A DNA stretch of 19,861 nt from Byssochlamys sp. IMV 00236 (GCA_001931875.2 MSJH02000439.1:1-19861); one strand, 5' to 3'; numbered from the stretch's first letter, positions 9,220 to 19,843 are shown. Notes: generated by a model not told the origin, from the letters alone. Made by a program: numbers and translations.

Positions 9220-9225
9220 TTTATT
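9220..9225 (-). terminator. Poly(A) signal of methyltransferase gene
   Basis: On the minus strand AATAAA lies 18 nt after the methyltransferase stop codon. Cleavage 10-30 nt beyond it would fall at or inside the end of the GAA1 coding region, so the two transcripts probably overlap at their 3' ends. Confidence 0.45.
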
Positions 9226-9242
9226 TACAATTTTACTCGAAC

Positions 9243-10901
9243 TTATGTATAATTGGGTTTTTGAGCAATGACACAGTGCCAGTTTACAAAAGTTTTTGCA
9301 CGAGACCACTCTGCTGGCAAGCCAGCAATATAGTTGTCATATTTTTCATGGTTGAGGTTCATGACGACAGAGAGCCAAGGACGTAAGGATTTCAACAAGT
9401 CGAGGTATTGACTTGACATGGCGCGAGCAAATTCGGAGCATTTAGAACCTTCTTCTTTCTGTTCGACAGTAGAAGCACCATCCGCCAGAGTAGATGTTTC
9501 TGATCTATCTGAAGTACCAGCGTGAGACATTCCCCAGCCAAGCGGAAAGGACTGTGTGATGGTGTCCACTTGACGAAAGCCATTGATCGAAAGCATGGTT
9601 GGTAACCTATGGACGGCGTAAGGATCTTGTTGTCGCATACACAATCCCGAGATTACTAAATATAGACTCGGGTTAGTAAAATAAATTTAGTAAAAAAAAA
9701 AAAAACAGAAAACATACGTTTATCATTCAAATGGCATTCGTTTTCCGAGCTACTTTGAGTTTCGAGATCCTATTCATGTTTGAGATACAATGAACCCTCT
9801 TTTCAAGCTAATACTTACAGATTCAACAAATTCAACCCATCCTCCTGGTTTCAATATACGAGAGTATTCTTGTAATAGTGGTTGCCACATCTGAGCGTTC
9901 AAGCCCCAGTTCAGGTCCCTCTGGAAGATGTAGTCGATACTGTTATCCGGGAATGGCAGAGACAATTGCTGTGGATGAAGTGTATCACATGTACGGAAAT
10001 GGCAATTCCGTGGCTTGATGTCTTTGGGGAAGCAGGCGTTTTTGTCGATGCCAATAAAGGTTGATTTAGGAAAGGCAGTGCTCATTTCCATAGTCCAGGT
10101 ACCAGATCCACAGCCAATATCCAATACGATGATACCCTTCTCAAGTTGAGGTCGAGTAGGCGCGCAAAAGTCGGAACCAAAGGCTGTACGTAGCAAGTAA
10201 TGTTGTGACACCATACGATCCTGCTCGGCATTGTCTTCAGTCAACACGTAGGGCCATTCTGTAATCAATGCTGCTTGTTGTTGACTGTAGAGCTTAGGTA
10301 ATGCGTGTTTGCTGGGCTTTTTGAGTATAGCCTCTTGTAGCTGTCGCGTGCTTGCTCGTCGTGTAATTGGCTTTGACGTCATTTTGTTGGCACGCGGCTG
10401 CTGTAAACCGAGGCATAGAGAAGAGGATCTTTTCAATTGTGCGGCGGACATGGCTGTCTCGAATTGCTTCTGATGTTGATGTTGTAGCAGACGCTGATCC
10501 ATGATTCTTAGGATAATTTCTGAACTCAAAGGCCGCTTCTTGTGTTGCTTGATGGATGGCGTTGAATGTGAAGGAGTAGGGATCACAGTTGAAACTGAGG
10601 AAGAAGTGGAGGAAGAAGAAGACAAAGAAAGAGCGACTTTGTTTCGATTTATGCTTGATTGAGACTTGCTATGATGAAGACTGGGTTGATTATAAGTCTT
10701 GGTTCGTTTAGGTGGTTCATTCGTAAAAGCATAGGTTGTGGCGACTCTAGTAGCAGCGTGAATTGGGTATTGTTCTTTTAATGGAATAGAAACTATATCT
10801 GAAGTGCATAGTGGACGAGCATTGTATTTAGAAGATTTCTTCTTCATCATTTTCTTTATGAACGTCGGGTTTTCGAAAAAGGTATTTTGAACAATAAGCA
10901 T
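9243..10901 (-). CDS. SAM-dependent methyltransferase (LaeA-like fold), 515 aa
   Basis: Exons on the minus strand: 10901-9819, 9769-9718 and 9655-9243, with introns of 49 and 62 nt (donors GTAAGT and GTATGT). The total of 1548 nt is in frame. The first 200 or so residues are low-complexity and basic (Ser runs, KKMMKKK, Gln/His stretches) and probably disordered. The class I core follows: motif I VLDIGCGSGT (259-268), acidic ribose-binding Asp286 (GID), DYIFQRDL and LKPGGWVEFVES. The layout matches fungal LaeA-like or TAM-domain methyltransferases common in Mucoromycota. The substrate is unknown; a regulator or a small-molecule or protein methylase are all possible. The gene is convergent with GAA1, with 55 bp between stops. 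Confidence 0.85.
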
Positions 10902-10964
10902 TTAAAAAAGAGAAAAAGAGTAAATATGTGTCTGGACGAAAGAAAGTTTTTCAGAAAAGTGAGA

Positions 10965-10977
10965 CTATTTATATATA
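10965..10977 (-). promoter_or_regulatory. TATA box of methyltransferase gene
   Basis: On the minus strand TATATATAAATAG lies 63 bp before the ATG at 10901, a good match to a TATA element at a usual fungal distance. Confidence 0.55.
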
Positions 10978-12076
10978 AAAAAAAATACACATAAATCAGA
11001 ATTATTTCATTTTCCCCTATTTTTATTACATGTCAATAATTAAATGAAAGCAAAGGGGGTATTTTTTGGGGGGAGAAGAAGAGAATGAACCAAAGGGAGA
11101 GTTGTTTCTTTTTCGGTGTATTCCTCCCCACATCATTATTTTCCCCCTTTGTAAAAGTATGCAGCAAATAAAATACATCTTTAATGTCAGTTGATCTTTG
11201 TTAAACTTTAATGAATAAAAGACGAAATGATTATATCAAGTTTAGACAAGTATCCGACAAGTTTTTGTGTTCACGACCGTGCAAAGGGAGATGATTTACT
11301 TTTATGGAAATACATACACACACTGACACATAAAAGTGAATTCTTTGTATACACTTTTCTTTGTTGGTGAATAAAGAGGGGATACTGTTGATTCAATTGA
11401 TCCTTGACGTCCTTTTTTGAAAAAGAAAATAGGGTCGAAAACTAGAATATGCTTGTACGTTAGCCACATGCGTTACACGCATAAAACGATTGTCTTTCTT
11501 GCAGCTCATTTAATCAACTACTACACTCACTGCTGACTGAGGTTGTACTTGCCGATCTTTAATCAAACGATATGTTTGAATGATGAATAACATAACAGGG
11601 TCTATGAATAACAAATTTGTGCTTTTGAACCAATACAGTCAATACCCTGTTAATTCTAGTCTAACTCGAACTATTCTCTCTCGGCTCATAACTCCTTGGC
11701 CAGAGTTCAAATATGGTAATAGTGAAGATTAATGTACTAATTTGTATTTAATGGCCCTATTAAATTGACGACTTTACGATCTGACCGGGTACCGATTTGT
11801 TATTCTCAATGAATTACCTTCTTTAGTTGTAAATCTAGAACCACATAGTCAGCACTTTAGAAAAAGTAGTAATAAATGGAGAAGGGGGTTTTTATCCTTA
11901 TGTTTAATCATTATTACCTGTAAACAAACAAAGAATGACGACAATGAGCAATCTTTATGATCCCAGTTTACCCTGAGCATACATGTAACACGAATTAGTT
12001 CAATCCACTGCGAGCATATATATAATACCGGCTTTCAATGAGGGGGAGTCTGGTTTATAAAGTATCTTGGCATACG

Positions 12077-12098
12077 TTTATTATTATTATTATTATTA
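12077..12098. repeat. (TTA)n microsatellite
   Basis: Roughly seven TTA units in the intergenic region, similar to the tract at 600-616. Confidence 0.8.
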
Positions 12099-12709
12099 CT
12101 GAGTATGTTCAGTCTGAAATAGACTACATAATAAAATATCTTTTCATTGGATAGTTTGTTATGAGTGACTATTATGTATACTCATAAAACATTATATTGA
12201 TAAGGTAACAATAAAGATACAAAGAATATTCCTTTGAAAGCTATAATTAACACTGATCAAATGACAACAGCTTGCATAAAAGGGAGAGCTTTACCATCAA
12301 ACTGCAGTTATTATTCATCCGTCAAGTGCATGCGTATTTTTAAACCAATCTCCTTTAGCTCCGAGGTTACATAAAAGGATATCCCAGAAGCACATGTTTG
12401 AAGTCATAGGGACGAGAAGTGAAGCTATTATACCATATTATAAGGCTATTTTATTCATCTTTATCCAAAATAATAACTTAGCCCGAGCTTTCTCCCCCAT
12501 TTTTTTTTACAAAAGATGTATTTAAAGCCTTTATAAAGACATTGAAAAGAAGATATCGATCATTTCCTTTTATTAAAGCATATGTATGCAAGCATTTAGT
12601 TTGTTACTGTTGCCCTCTTCTGATGATAAAAGTCAAGCAAGTAAAAAACTAAATTTCTATTGGCCAAGGGAGCTGCTGAAAGTTCCTTTATCCGCAAGTG
12701 CATTGCACA

Positions 12710-12715
12710 TATATA
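12710..12715 (+). promoter_or_regulatory. Possible TATA element of SART3-type gene
   Basis: TATATA, followed by an alternating CG stretch (CGCGCGCG), lies 51 bp before ATG 12766. The distance is acceptable but the match is weak. Confidence 0.35.
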
Positions 12716-12765
12716 CGCGCGCGTCACTACAAAGGAACACATTTTTTTTATTATTATTTTATATA

Positions 12766-15396
12766 ATGTCAACACCAATGGAGACGTCCGAAGAACTCTT
12801 ACAGTCCATTGAAAGCAATGAAGCTACAGAAAATGCTCAAAATGATACAGATATTTTACTTGAGGATTTAAACGACACCCAAGATCCTATGGAAGAAACA
12901 AAACAAATGGAAGAATCTCAAAAGACACTTGAGGCATTGGATCAAATACCAGACATAATTGAAAAAGTAAAAAGAACAAAAAAAGAAGAAAAGATTGAAC
13001 TAATCACTTTGATTAAAGTTAGGACAAGACAATACACAATATGAATTACACATCCAGTTGATTGATTTGTTAAAGCAGGCAGATCTACCAGAGCAATTAG
13101 AAGATGCTAGATGGACTATGCATGATGTATATCCATTATCAGAAAGTAAACAAAATAAACGCGTTGTAATCTCACAAGAGAACTAAAGCCTAAATTTGAT
13201 AAATAGGTTTGTGGCTCGATTGGATTAATGATATAAAGAAAGAGGCTACGACCGAAGAAGGGGAACAAAAGCTACGACGTCTTTACGAAGAAGCCGAAAG
13301 GGATTATTTCTGTAAGATCACATTATGTAATGAATAACTTTCTTATATGCTTCTGTTAGCCATCGATATTTGGAAGTCGTATACCGAATTTATCATGGAA
13401 AAGTTTTACAAGTCATTCGAAGCTATGGACGAGGAAGACGAAGAGTTGATTGAAGCAACACGAGAGGATTTGTTAAAGGCAGTCAGTGCAACCACCTTTC
13501 ATGTTAAGCGTAGTCAGGAAATATGGAGATTGTATGCCCAGTTTGAAACTGATGTGATGAACAAGTTCAAAAAACCTGAACAAATAGCAAGAGTAAAGAA
13601 AATATATTTAGATAGATTGGATGTCTTACACATTGATTGCGAAGAAACATTTAATGCTTACTCAACTTACATCACAGCTTGGGATAATGCAAACTATGAG
13701 TCAAATATGGTGGAGGCCAACAAAATTTATGCAGCAACCAAGGTGGCAGCAGATGAACGAGATGTCTTTGAACAGAAATTAGTCACAGATGGATACGCAC
13801 TCGACACGTTTTATGAATATATCGAAAATGAAAAGGCTGCAAAGAACAAGTTTTCGTTGAATAATATTCGCTGTTTGTATGAAAGAGCCATCCTGATTTA
13901 TTGTACGGATCCTGGCTTATGGAATGACTATATCATGTTTTTAGTAAGTTAAAATAGGGAGAGCATTAGGTATAGAAAAGCTTACTGTTTTTATTAAAGA
14001 TTGAAAAAGCCAGAGTACAGTCTTTCCTTGAACATATTTGTCGACGATCTGTCCGAAACTGTCCATGGTCTGGTGCACTTTGGGCACACTTGGCTAGACT
14101 TATAGAAACAAGAGGGGGTGAACCAAAAGAGATAAACGGTAAGCTATGATATATGATTATGCTCGTTAGTTAATGTAATAATATCTTTAGAAATATTTGA
14201 CAAGGCTTTATCTTTTCAACCGCTCTTGACTAGTATAGAGGATTTAGTTGCCGTTCTCTTGGCCAAATGTGATTATTACAGACGAAGAATTGACTGGGAT
14301 GATCGTAAGCTAATGAACCATATATAAAGTATCAATAACTAAATAGTTAACATAATAGTTGACGACAATGCTGTTATGGATTTACGTGTTGCTTTTGAAG
14401 AAAGTTTGGCCTACGTCGACGAAGGTATATATATATATATATACAAAAACTAAGGCTTGGAAAAAGTAATTGACCTTATTGATGTAGCTTTCCCTAAATC
14501 AGGAGATCCATATTATCGTATAGAAAAGTTTTATGCACATATTTCAACTAGACTCGGTGATGCTGATAAAGCAAGAGAACTATGGGAAAGTGTCGTAGTC
14601 AAGCGTGGCCGTGATACAGAAGCATGGATTCAGTACATAAACTTTGAGCGGTATGACCTAAAGAATATCTTTGGTCAGAGCCATACTAACATATGTTTTA
14701 CTATACAGCAACCTGGGTAACTATCACAAGTGTGAATCTTTATTCAAAAAGGCTATCGTTAAACGAATAGACAACCCTACGAGGCTCATTGATGTATGGA
14801 ATGACATGGAACATGAGTTTGGAACATTGACAACCCATGAAGATGCTCTCGTCCGTATCCATCAAAAGACAAAAGCGTTGGCAAGCGAGTGGCAAGCCCA
14901 GTACGCCGGACAAGAACAGAGAAAACAAACAAAAGAGATGAAAGAGCAAGAGCACAAGGTAAGACATCCTTTGGGTTGATATCTAGACATAGAATTAACA
15001 TTCAAATAGAGAAAAAAAGGTTTGCACCGTATACACCAAAAGCAAAAGCAAAAAGAAAAGCAAGCTTCCTTTAAAAAAGTTGAAGGACAGAAGGAATTGC
15101 TTGGTATTGAAGAGGATAATGATCAAGTACAGACAGAAGCCAGCAGTAGCCTCAAAAGAAAAGCATCCACAGAAGATATAGACCAGGAAGCGGTAAAGAG
15201 AACAAAAATACAACCACAAGGCAGTAGTCGTGGTAGGGCGCCACGACCAGCACGCAGAGGAAAATCAATCGCTTTAGGACCATCAAGAATGTCACGAGAT
15301 CACAAACCAGCTCAAGAAACCGAAACTCCAGCTACTGTAACTGCAGAACCCAAGAGCAATGACGACTTTAGGGCAATGCTACTTGGCAAAAAATAA
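12766..15396 (+). CDS. SART3: SART3/Prp24-type splicing factor without RRMs, 718 aa
   Basis: SART3/Prp24 recycles U6 snRNP and promotes U4/U6 pairing in the nucleus. Model exons: 12766-12966, 13019-13145, 13207-13311, 13360-13943, 14000-14138, 14191-14304, 14359-14424, 14467-14650, 14709-14958, 15010-15396, total 2157 nt. After an acidic start come HAT repeats with the usual aromatic signatures (LWLDWINDI, DIWKSYTEF, EIWRLYAQFE, LWNDYIMFL, AWIQYINFE) and the conserved NCPWSGALW. A Lys/Gln-rich helix and a bipartite nuclear signal (KRKAST...VKRTK) follow, then SNDDFRAMLLGKK at the extreme C-terminus, which is the Prp24/SART3 LSm-binding motif. The RRM domains normally placed between these parts are absent; no RNP1 or RNP2 motif is seen. 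Human SART3 is about 960 aa. A Prp39/CRNKL-type HAT protein is less likely because of the LSm motif. Confidence 0.88.
14425..14466 (+). other. 42-nt (TA)n intron with two in-frame acceptors
   Basis: The donor GTATAT opens directly into a TA dinucleotide run (14426-14443). The acceptor used in my model is AG 14465-14466, about 14 nt after the branch-like ACTAAG. A second AG at 14453-14454 would also keep the frame and add four residues (GLEK), but leaves too little room after the branch site. Retention runs into TAA at 14451-14453. Confidence 0.6.
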
Positions 15397-15438
15397 AAAG
15401 TCATCTACTTTACTACATTTTTCATTCAGATATTTGTT

Positions 15439-15444
15439 TTTATT
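15439..15444 (-). terminator. Poly(A) signal of RAB3GAP2-like gene
   Basis: On the minus strand AATAAA lies about 60 nt after the stop codon of the RAB3GAP2-like gene, within the short gap to the convergent SART3-type gene. Confidence 0.4.
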
Positions 15445-15505
15445 ATTAAGCAAATTATTAGTAATAAGGAATGGTTCCAAAAGTTGATTCAAAATGTATT
15501 CATAT

Positions 15506-17432
15506 TTAAGCCTTCAGCGTCACTTTGATCTTTCGGACATCGCCATCAGGACCAACAAGTAGGCAATTTGAGAGCAAGCCATACTCGCATCTCTCGGTAC
15601 CTTTAACTTTTTTTCTTCTATCTATGCTAACCATGCTGCTTCCAAGCGGTTCTCTTGCACAAGAGACTAGCTGCCAACCAGGACCGACATGAAAGGCACC
15701 TACTTGTTTCCCATGTCTCATTTGAAATATCTTGAGGATGCCTCTTTTTGACGAATGAATGATCAAGAATTGTAAGACCTTTGGCACTCCAGGCGGTGAT
15801 GGCTGCTGATAAAGCTCGTGCTCAAAGACTTCGACCCAGCCACACGTAGCATCCCTCACACCTTTCCACATTCGTATCATCTCTCCTTCCAACACATCCC
15901 ATAGTATCACTCTGCCTAGGGCATCACTTGTTGCTGCCAATGTGTGTCTCTGTGAACTTGTGGAAGGCGGGCCCATGTAGATTTGGTTTATCTGACGGAA
16001 TGAATCATTGGCCACCAGAACAGCTGGAATGGGCGTAGCTGGCTCAATGTTTGTAGGAGGGTGTGGTATGTTGGGCACGTAGGGTGTGCCTGCTCGCTTT
16101 TGATTTGCCGTGTTGTTAGTTGACGAACCCCACCAGGACTTGGCAAAAGAAAAGACTGGCGATGTCACTCGTGACATGACATAGGTTGCCATGGATGCAG
16201 CGGATAATGAGCTGGAGGAATCAGCAGTGGCATAATAAGAAAGCATGGGATAAGCTCCAACAGCAATGTATCTTGCGCTTGCATCAAGTAAAGCGTGTGT
16301 GAGGGTTGTATTTGAATTAGAAAACTTTGGTATCCACGAATGTGTAGGTGAAGGGCCTTGAATTACCTGTTAATGATGCCACAAAAAATATATATATATA
16401 TACACATATAGAAGGAGAAAGAGAAATGTTTATACTTGCCTAAACTAACAATATCCTTTACTTGGTCCTGATGTTGAAGCTCCCATTTCTTGTACTGAAA
16501 TGCAGTGTGCATTCGAGATGCATCAATACCACTTTCTCGTTGTCCATCACATACTCTCAGTACTAACCACAGACTCTGACCATCAATACTCACTACCCTA
16601 TTTCCTTCAAACAGTATCGTAATATCTTCATCCTCTTTGAGTTGTGAATGAGCCGGCACCTTGAAAGTTGGAGGTGGTGTTCTCATCTTTATTGTCAGCA
16701 CTGGGGTTGTTTCTAATTGTTGCTCTGTTAAAAGAACACCAGACTATGTCAAGAAATGAGTCTTTGTTTTTTATCGGACACTATATAGAATACCTCTGAG
16801 AATACACGAATCCATCCAGTATTATATCCACACATGATATAATTTTGACTAGAAGATAATTATCAGAGAAGGTGATCAGCTTATATGCATATCCTTACGT
16901 TGACCGTGTTGAAGGTACAAAGAGTGGTAAGCATAATACGGACGTGATGAGTTCACTATAAGGGAATGAGTGGTGGTAAAACAAATGGATGATGATACGT
17001 TACCCACTGCTTCCTAAGTTTTGGCCTATGGCTGAATATTCGCCTTCGCTGTTCACCTGAACAACAATAAACTTTTTTCTATATGCTAAAACGAGTGTTC
17101 GACCGTCACCAGAGGAAGATATAAGGTAGTCCTTTGAGGGTATATTGGGAGAAGGTGATCGGGTTGTAAGTTCTGTACGATTCGACGTTGAATCTTCTTC
17201 TGCTCCCCAACTCCAGTCTTTGTCCCAACCGTCTAAGGATCTGTTTATGAGTTTATATGTTCATACCAAAGTATGTATTTATACCTGTTTCTTCTTTTGG
17301 CTCTTCTACTACCTCTTCTACGACTTCCTTAATAGTGCTTGATACCTGAGGTAAATTACCTACAAGGATTTCAAGAATAGGAATCGGTATTTTGTGGTGT
17401 GATTCTAGTATGCATTTTATCTTGTTTGGCAT
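15506..17432 (-). CDS. RAB3GAP2: RAB3GAP2-like N-terminal-domain protein, 547 aa
   Basis: RAB3GAP2 is the non-catalytic subunit of the Rab3GAP complex, which acts on Rab GTPases (GAP for Rab3, GEF for Rab18) in membrane and lipid-droplet traffic. Minus-strand exons: 17432-17285, 17232-17004, 16955-16899, 16848-16794, 16743-16450 and 16366-15506, total 1644 nt. Landmarks match the family's N-terminal domain in order: DGWDKDWSWG, LITSVLCLPL, CGYNTGWIRVF, SGVLLTEQ, SIDGQSLW, FQYKKWELQ, YIAVGAYP, TLAATSDALGRVILWDV, IRMWKG, GWVEVFEH, FLIIHSSKRGILKIF and GKQVGAFHVG. The protein stops soon after VRKIKVTLKA, whereas human RAB3GAP2 has about 1390 residues, so the long C-terminal helical region is missing. 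The start gives an N-terminus of expected size. A CT-rich tract lies just upstream. Confidence 0.88.
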
Positions 17433-17456
17433 CTGAATGAATATTGCAGTAAAAAA

Positions 17457-17470
17457 AGAGAGAGAGAGAG
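17457..17470. repeat. (AG)n microsatellite
   Basis: Seven AG units just upstream of the RAB3GAP2-like start codon; on that gene's strand this is a CT-rich tract of the type often found near fungal transcription starts. Confidence 0.7.
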
Positions 17471-17540
17471 CTTGAATAAGTGGAATTCTGTGGTACTGAA
17501 TTTAAATTTGCATATGCTTGTAGAAGAAATATATGCACTG

Positions 17541-17580
17541 ATGTATGTATGTGTATATATATATGTATATATGTGTATGT
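17541..17580. repeat. TGTA/TA microsatellite
   Basis: Alternating TATG, TA and TGTG units over about 40 bp. It is a simple repeat with no coding potential. Confidence 0.75.
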
Positions 17581-18526
17581 GAAGCGTATATGACATGACT
17601 CTTTAGTGATAATAATGCTTATAAATAAAAGAGGCCCAGAAAGAAGGAAAACTTTATTATTGATATGAAAGAAAGAAAGAAAAAGAAACGTATAAACTCA
17701 CACAATAAGACAAGTTAAGCATCTTGCGCGTTTTTTTTTTTCACTACAAGACTTATTCTTGTAATAGCTTATTTTTAAAAGCAAATAGTGCAGTAGACAC
17801 GTGAATAAATCATTTGGAATACGCCCTCCTCACTAGAGTGCAGACTATAAATAGCAGAACAATTCTTTTTTTTTTCTTTTTTCTCTCTTTTGTACCAAAT
17901 AGTAATTGCTATGTCCATTAACTCTTTGCTACTTAAAAATAAACAGATTGATGCTAATTTGAAGTAAGACATTTGTAAGTTGGTGTTCATCATCAGATTG
18001 CAATGTGCTTCTTTGAATACAATATTTACTCAATCTATTTTCTTGTTCTTTATAAACTTCAAACTTTTTTTGCACACACATACATTCTCTCTCGCTTGTA
18101 TCCTACCCACGTTTATTCCTATACAATCTGTTCTAACTAAGTTTGGGCTATGCACTTTGCTGTTCAGGATAGAGCCAATCTGCTGAGCAGGGTTGGGCAG
18201 CAGCTTGTACGCTAGGCTTAGATGAGACATTTACAGACATACTTGCAACCATGCCTTAATCTGGTCATCGCTGTTCGAAGGGGCAATCCATTGAAGGCTT
18301 ACCAGATAAAAGGCACCCAAGGGTTTGCCTTAGGCAGCTAACTTCTCTGCTGTCCTTGATAGCAATGCTGGCTCAGTTCCCCCTTTATTTTAAGAGATAA
18401 GGCTCATCTTGTCTCTACTGTAAACTGCAATCTATGCTAGCCCTTTTTTAAAGAGTGACAAATAAATGCAATCATTATTTGTTATCTTTATGTTTCTCTT
18501 ATATTTTACATCCTATATTTACAAAG

Positions 18527-18535
18527 TATATAAAG
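18527..18535 (+). promoter_or_regulatory. TATA box of ADCK1-type gene
   Basis: TATATAAAG lies 133 bp before ATG 18668. A pyrimidine-rich leader (18628-18660) separates it from the start codon. Confidence 0.45.
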
Positions 18536-18667
18536 AGACACACATGGTTTTTACCTGTGATGGCTTGTATCTATTTTCTGTAACCCTGTAGACTATGATT
18601 AAAATAGCGACAATTGTGATTATTTTCTCTGTTTCTCTATCTTTTTTTATTTATTTATTTTTTATTG

Positions 18668-19838
18668 ATGAACAGAGGTCGATCAATATTGATTAGATCT
18701 TGTCCCATCGTCCAACGATCTCCCTTTTTATTACGTAGACATGTATCAAACACAGCAACAGTAGCTTCTGTTAACAACAACAAACCACGCCTATTTCGGA
18801 AAGTACTTCAGGGTGCAGGACTGTTTACCTTGGTTACTGCGAGCACAGTAGGCATCGGTGGCACTGCTCTCTACCAGACAAACGATCAGTTTCGGCATGT
18901 CGTCACTGCGTTGGAACGTTGCAGTATAGCAGGTGCAGTAGGAGCACATGTAGCCTATGACTATCACCGCACGCTTTCAAAAAACTATGAGTCTGAAGTA
19001 GAATTGGAGTCTGCCAAAAAGCAATGCCATCAACGCTCCGCCGAAAGAGTACTGGCAGCCATCCAACGACTGGGTGGCATCTATGTAAAGCTCGGTCAGC
19101 ATATCTCAGTTATGCAGTATCTCTTGCCAAATGAGTGGTGTCAAACAATGGCTGTGTTACAGGATCGCTGTGATGCTACTCCTCCTGAAGATATCAAAGC
19201 ACTCTTTATCTCGGATTATGGATTACCTGTTGAAGATATATTTGAAGAGTTTGACTGGTCACCCATTGGTGTTGCCTCACTGGCACAAGTGCATCGAGCC
19301 AAACTCAAAAAGGAGGTCATGGAAGAACAAGGGCTAGGAGAGAACGATGATGATGATCGATGGGTAGCTGTAAAGCTTCAGCATCCCTACTTAGACGATT
19401 ACTGTCAAATTGATATGGAAACAGTCTCATTCATTCTTGAGATTGTAAAAAAAGTGTTTCCTGACTTTGGATTCGGTTGGTTGGCAGATGAGATGAGAGA
19501 GTCTCTGCCAAAGGAGTTGGATTTTGTTCATGAAGCGAAAAATTCACAGCGAGTGCAAGATAATTTCTTTCAAGATTGCTTACAGAAACGATTTGCTCTT
19601 GTTGTTCCTAAAGTGATTTGGGCAAAGAGAAGAATTATGTGCATGGAGTGTAGGGGGATAGCAGCATGTTTGTGAAGCTGGTTTTAATCATGATTTTTAT
19701 TAGTTATTGTAGGATCTAGAATCGATGATTTGGAGTATATGAAGCAACATCAAATTGATCCTAAAGAGGTATCAGAAGAATTGACCCGTGTATTTTCTGA
19801 AATGATATTTATTCATGGATTTGTTCACTGTGATCCAC
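18668..19838 (+). CDS. ADCK1: ADCK1/Mcp2-type ABC1 kinase, 5' part
   Basis: ABC1-family atypical kinase-like protein of mitochondria; ADCK1/Mcp2 members affect inner-membrane and lipid homeostasis. Exon 1 is 18668-19649, the intron is 19650-19703 (54 nt) and exon 2 is 19704-19838; a second intron then starts (GTAAG) and the window ends inside it. The N-terminus is Arg-rich without acidic residues (MNRGRSILIRS, RRHVSN), fitting mitochondrial import, followed by a hydrophobic segment (GLFTLVTASTVGIGG). Family motifs: VKLGQH (the KxGQ motif, Lys141), GVASLAQVHRA in place of a Gly-rich loop, VAVKLQHP with Lys236, LPKELDFVHEAKN, MEF and VHCDP, the catalytic region. The insert EEQGLGENDDDD is acidic and lies in a loop. 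I chose ATG 18668 because the in-frame codon just before it is TTG. Confidence 0.9.
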
Positions 19839-19843
19839 GTAAG

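Larger units (their letters stand above)
10902..12765. other. Long intergenic region between divergent genes
   Basis: About 1.9 kb separates the start codons of the methyltransferase (leftward) and the SART3-type gene (rightward). No coding exon, tRNA or known RNA was recognised in it on either strand. It contains a (TTA)n tract, purine-rich stretches (11040-11090), many A/T runs and the TATA elements listed separately. It may hold regulatory sites or a non-coding transcript, but nothing specific can be supported. Confidence 0.5.
17433..18667. other. Intergenic region between divergent genes
   Basis: About 1.2 kb between the start codons of the RAB3GAP2-like gene and the ADCK1-type gene. It contains AG and TA/TG microsatellites, GAAA repeats (17667-17690), an isolated TATAAATAG (17847-17855), a visibly less AT-rich island (about 18150-18440) and the ADCK1 TATA element. 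No clear exon of a known gene was found; short frames open on both strands in the island do not resolve into one protein. Confidence 0.5.

Noticed and set aside
12967..13022. SART3 first intron ending at GTTAG 13022
   Set aside because: The frame is lost after this acceptor. The AG at 13017-13018 keeps the frame and the family alignment.
16431..16441. GC-AG intron in the RAB3GAP2-like gene (AG|GCAAGT on the minus strand)
   Set aside because: The donor looks perfect, but joining it to the acceptor at 16367 breaks the frame. GTTAGT at 16449 gives a phase-0 junction and keeps the alignment with the family.
16451..16460. U12-like donor ATATCCTTTA on the plus strand; similar ATATCCTTAC at 5320 and 16889
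   Set aside because: They are on the wrong strand of a coding exon or intron, or outside genes, and lack a matching branch site and AC/AG acceptor in frame.
17233..17241. RAB3GAP2-like intron 1 ending at ACAG 17241
   Set aside because: It would force a basic reading of the upstream exon. The acceptor CTTAG at 17233 keeps the acidic stretch and gives DGW as in the family.
18030..18230. Minus-strand ORF upstream of ADCK1 as a gene
   Set aside because: It shares the stretch with equally open frames on the other strand, has stops just upstream and no known motif.
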